Positions 26,032 to 26,249 of a stretch of DNA of 26,249 bases are shown here, piece by piece. Within the stretch, counting starts at the first letter, position 1; the number at the start of each line of letters is the position of its first letter. The position numbers and the translations under genes were made by a program. The stretch is taken from positions 1 to 26,249 of the forward strand of contig NOWV01000397.1 in assembly GCA_003344405.1 (NCBI GenBank). The letters are read 5' to 3'. The notes beneath the pieces were generated by a model that saw nothing but the letters and a program-made list of their open reading frames with translations, did not search any database and was not told where the DNA came from. Origin of the DNA: Trichoplax sp. H2 (taxonomy: Eukaryota > Placozoa > Uniplacotomia > Trichoplacea).

Positions 26032-26249
26032 CTATAACATGAAATAAATTAAAAACGGAACGAACTAAAAGTGAGCTTCGTTGATAAATCCAACTTCTCA
26101 AAAACTCTAAAAATATTTACACCTATTTTCTTGTAAAACCAGCTGTATGGTTTGTATTACATCAGATTACAATTATAATTATCACACAATCTGTCGTTAA
26201 AATGTTTCTGCGTTAAATTTAATTTAAAATTTGAGAATTATAAAGATAA

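Noticed and set aside
1-26249. CRISPR arrays, bacterial operons, rRNA and tRNA genes.
   Set aside because: None was seen. The repeats are too few and irregular for CRISPR, and no cloverleaf or rRNA core was recognised by eye.

Overview
The window looks like nuclear DNA of an intron-rich, strongly AT-rich animal. GT-AG introns with good polypyrimidine acceptors interrupt a seven-transmembrane receptor of the adhesion GPCR family, which is essentially metazoan (with a few relatives in unicellular holozoans). The low GC and short introns would suit a placozoan such as Trichoplax or Hoilungia, or possibly a cnidarian or sponge. That placement is inference and no species is claimed. Two 20-base runs of N (325-344 and 14477-14496) are assembly gaps.

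The backbone of the window is a tandem pair of adhesion GPCR genes, both on the minus strand. Gene B (19870 to beyond 26249) is rebuilt here as 15 exons whose splice phases all match. They give 872 in-frame codons: a Ser/Thr-rich mucin-like stalk, a GAIN domain, a canonical GPS cleavage site with four cysteines and an HLT triad, seven membrane helices and a very short tail. Gene A (before position 1 to at least 10353) is the paralogue. Its stalk, GAIN, GPS, TM1 and TM2 exons (66-3957) match gene B exon for exon, introns included, at an offset of about 21.4-21.8 kb. The exons after TM2 lie off the left edge. Gene A also shows its ectodomain 5' exons: two C-type lectin domain exons (9940-10353 and 6111-6527) and two small Ser/Thr linkers (9075-9134 and 5560-5646). 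All four are symmetric phase 1-1, as in exon-shuffled modules. The inferred receptor is CTLD - linker - CTLD - linker - mucin stalk - GAIN/GPS - 7TM. In gene A the stalk exon has one in-frame stop, and the same codons create a new splice donor that could remove it without losing frame.

Region by region: 66-3957 gene A receptor core; 3958-10353 gene A stalk introns, lectin exons and a Helitron-like element (7924-8644); 10354-19869 gene-poor sequence with a possible signal-peptide exon (10837-10890), a second Helitron-like element (12934-13664), a Helitron 3' fragment (14203-14275) within a 155-bp direct duplication around a gap, a 390-bp dispersed repeat (14976-15365), a 64-bp near-perfect palindrome (15541-15604) and a few coding-like segments of unknown nature; 19870-26031 gene B; 26032-26249 intron of gene B, homologous to the intron upstream of the gene A stalk.

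The most noteworthy points are the lectin-headed adhesion GPCR tandem array, the stop-plus-new-donor change in gene A, the non-autonomous Helitrons with intact A|TC...CTAG|T ends, and a palindrome whose arm differences become G-U pairs on one strand only.
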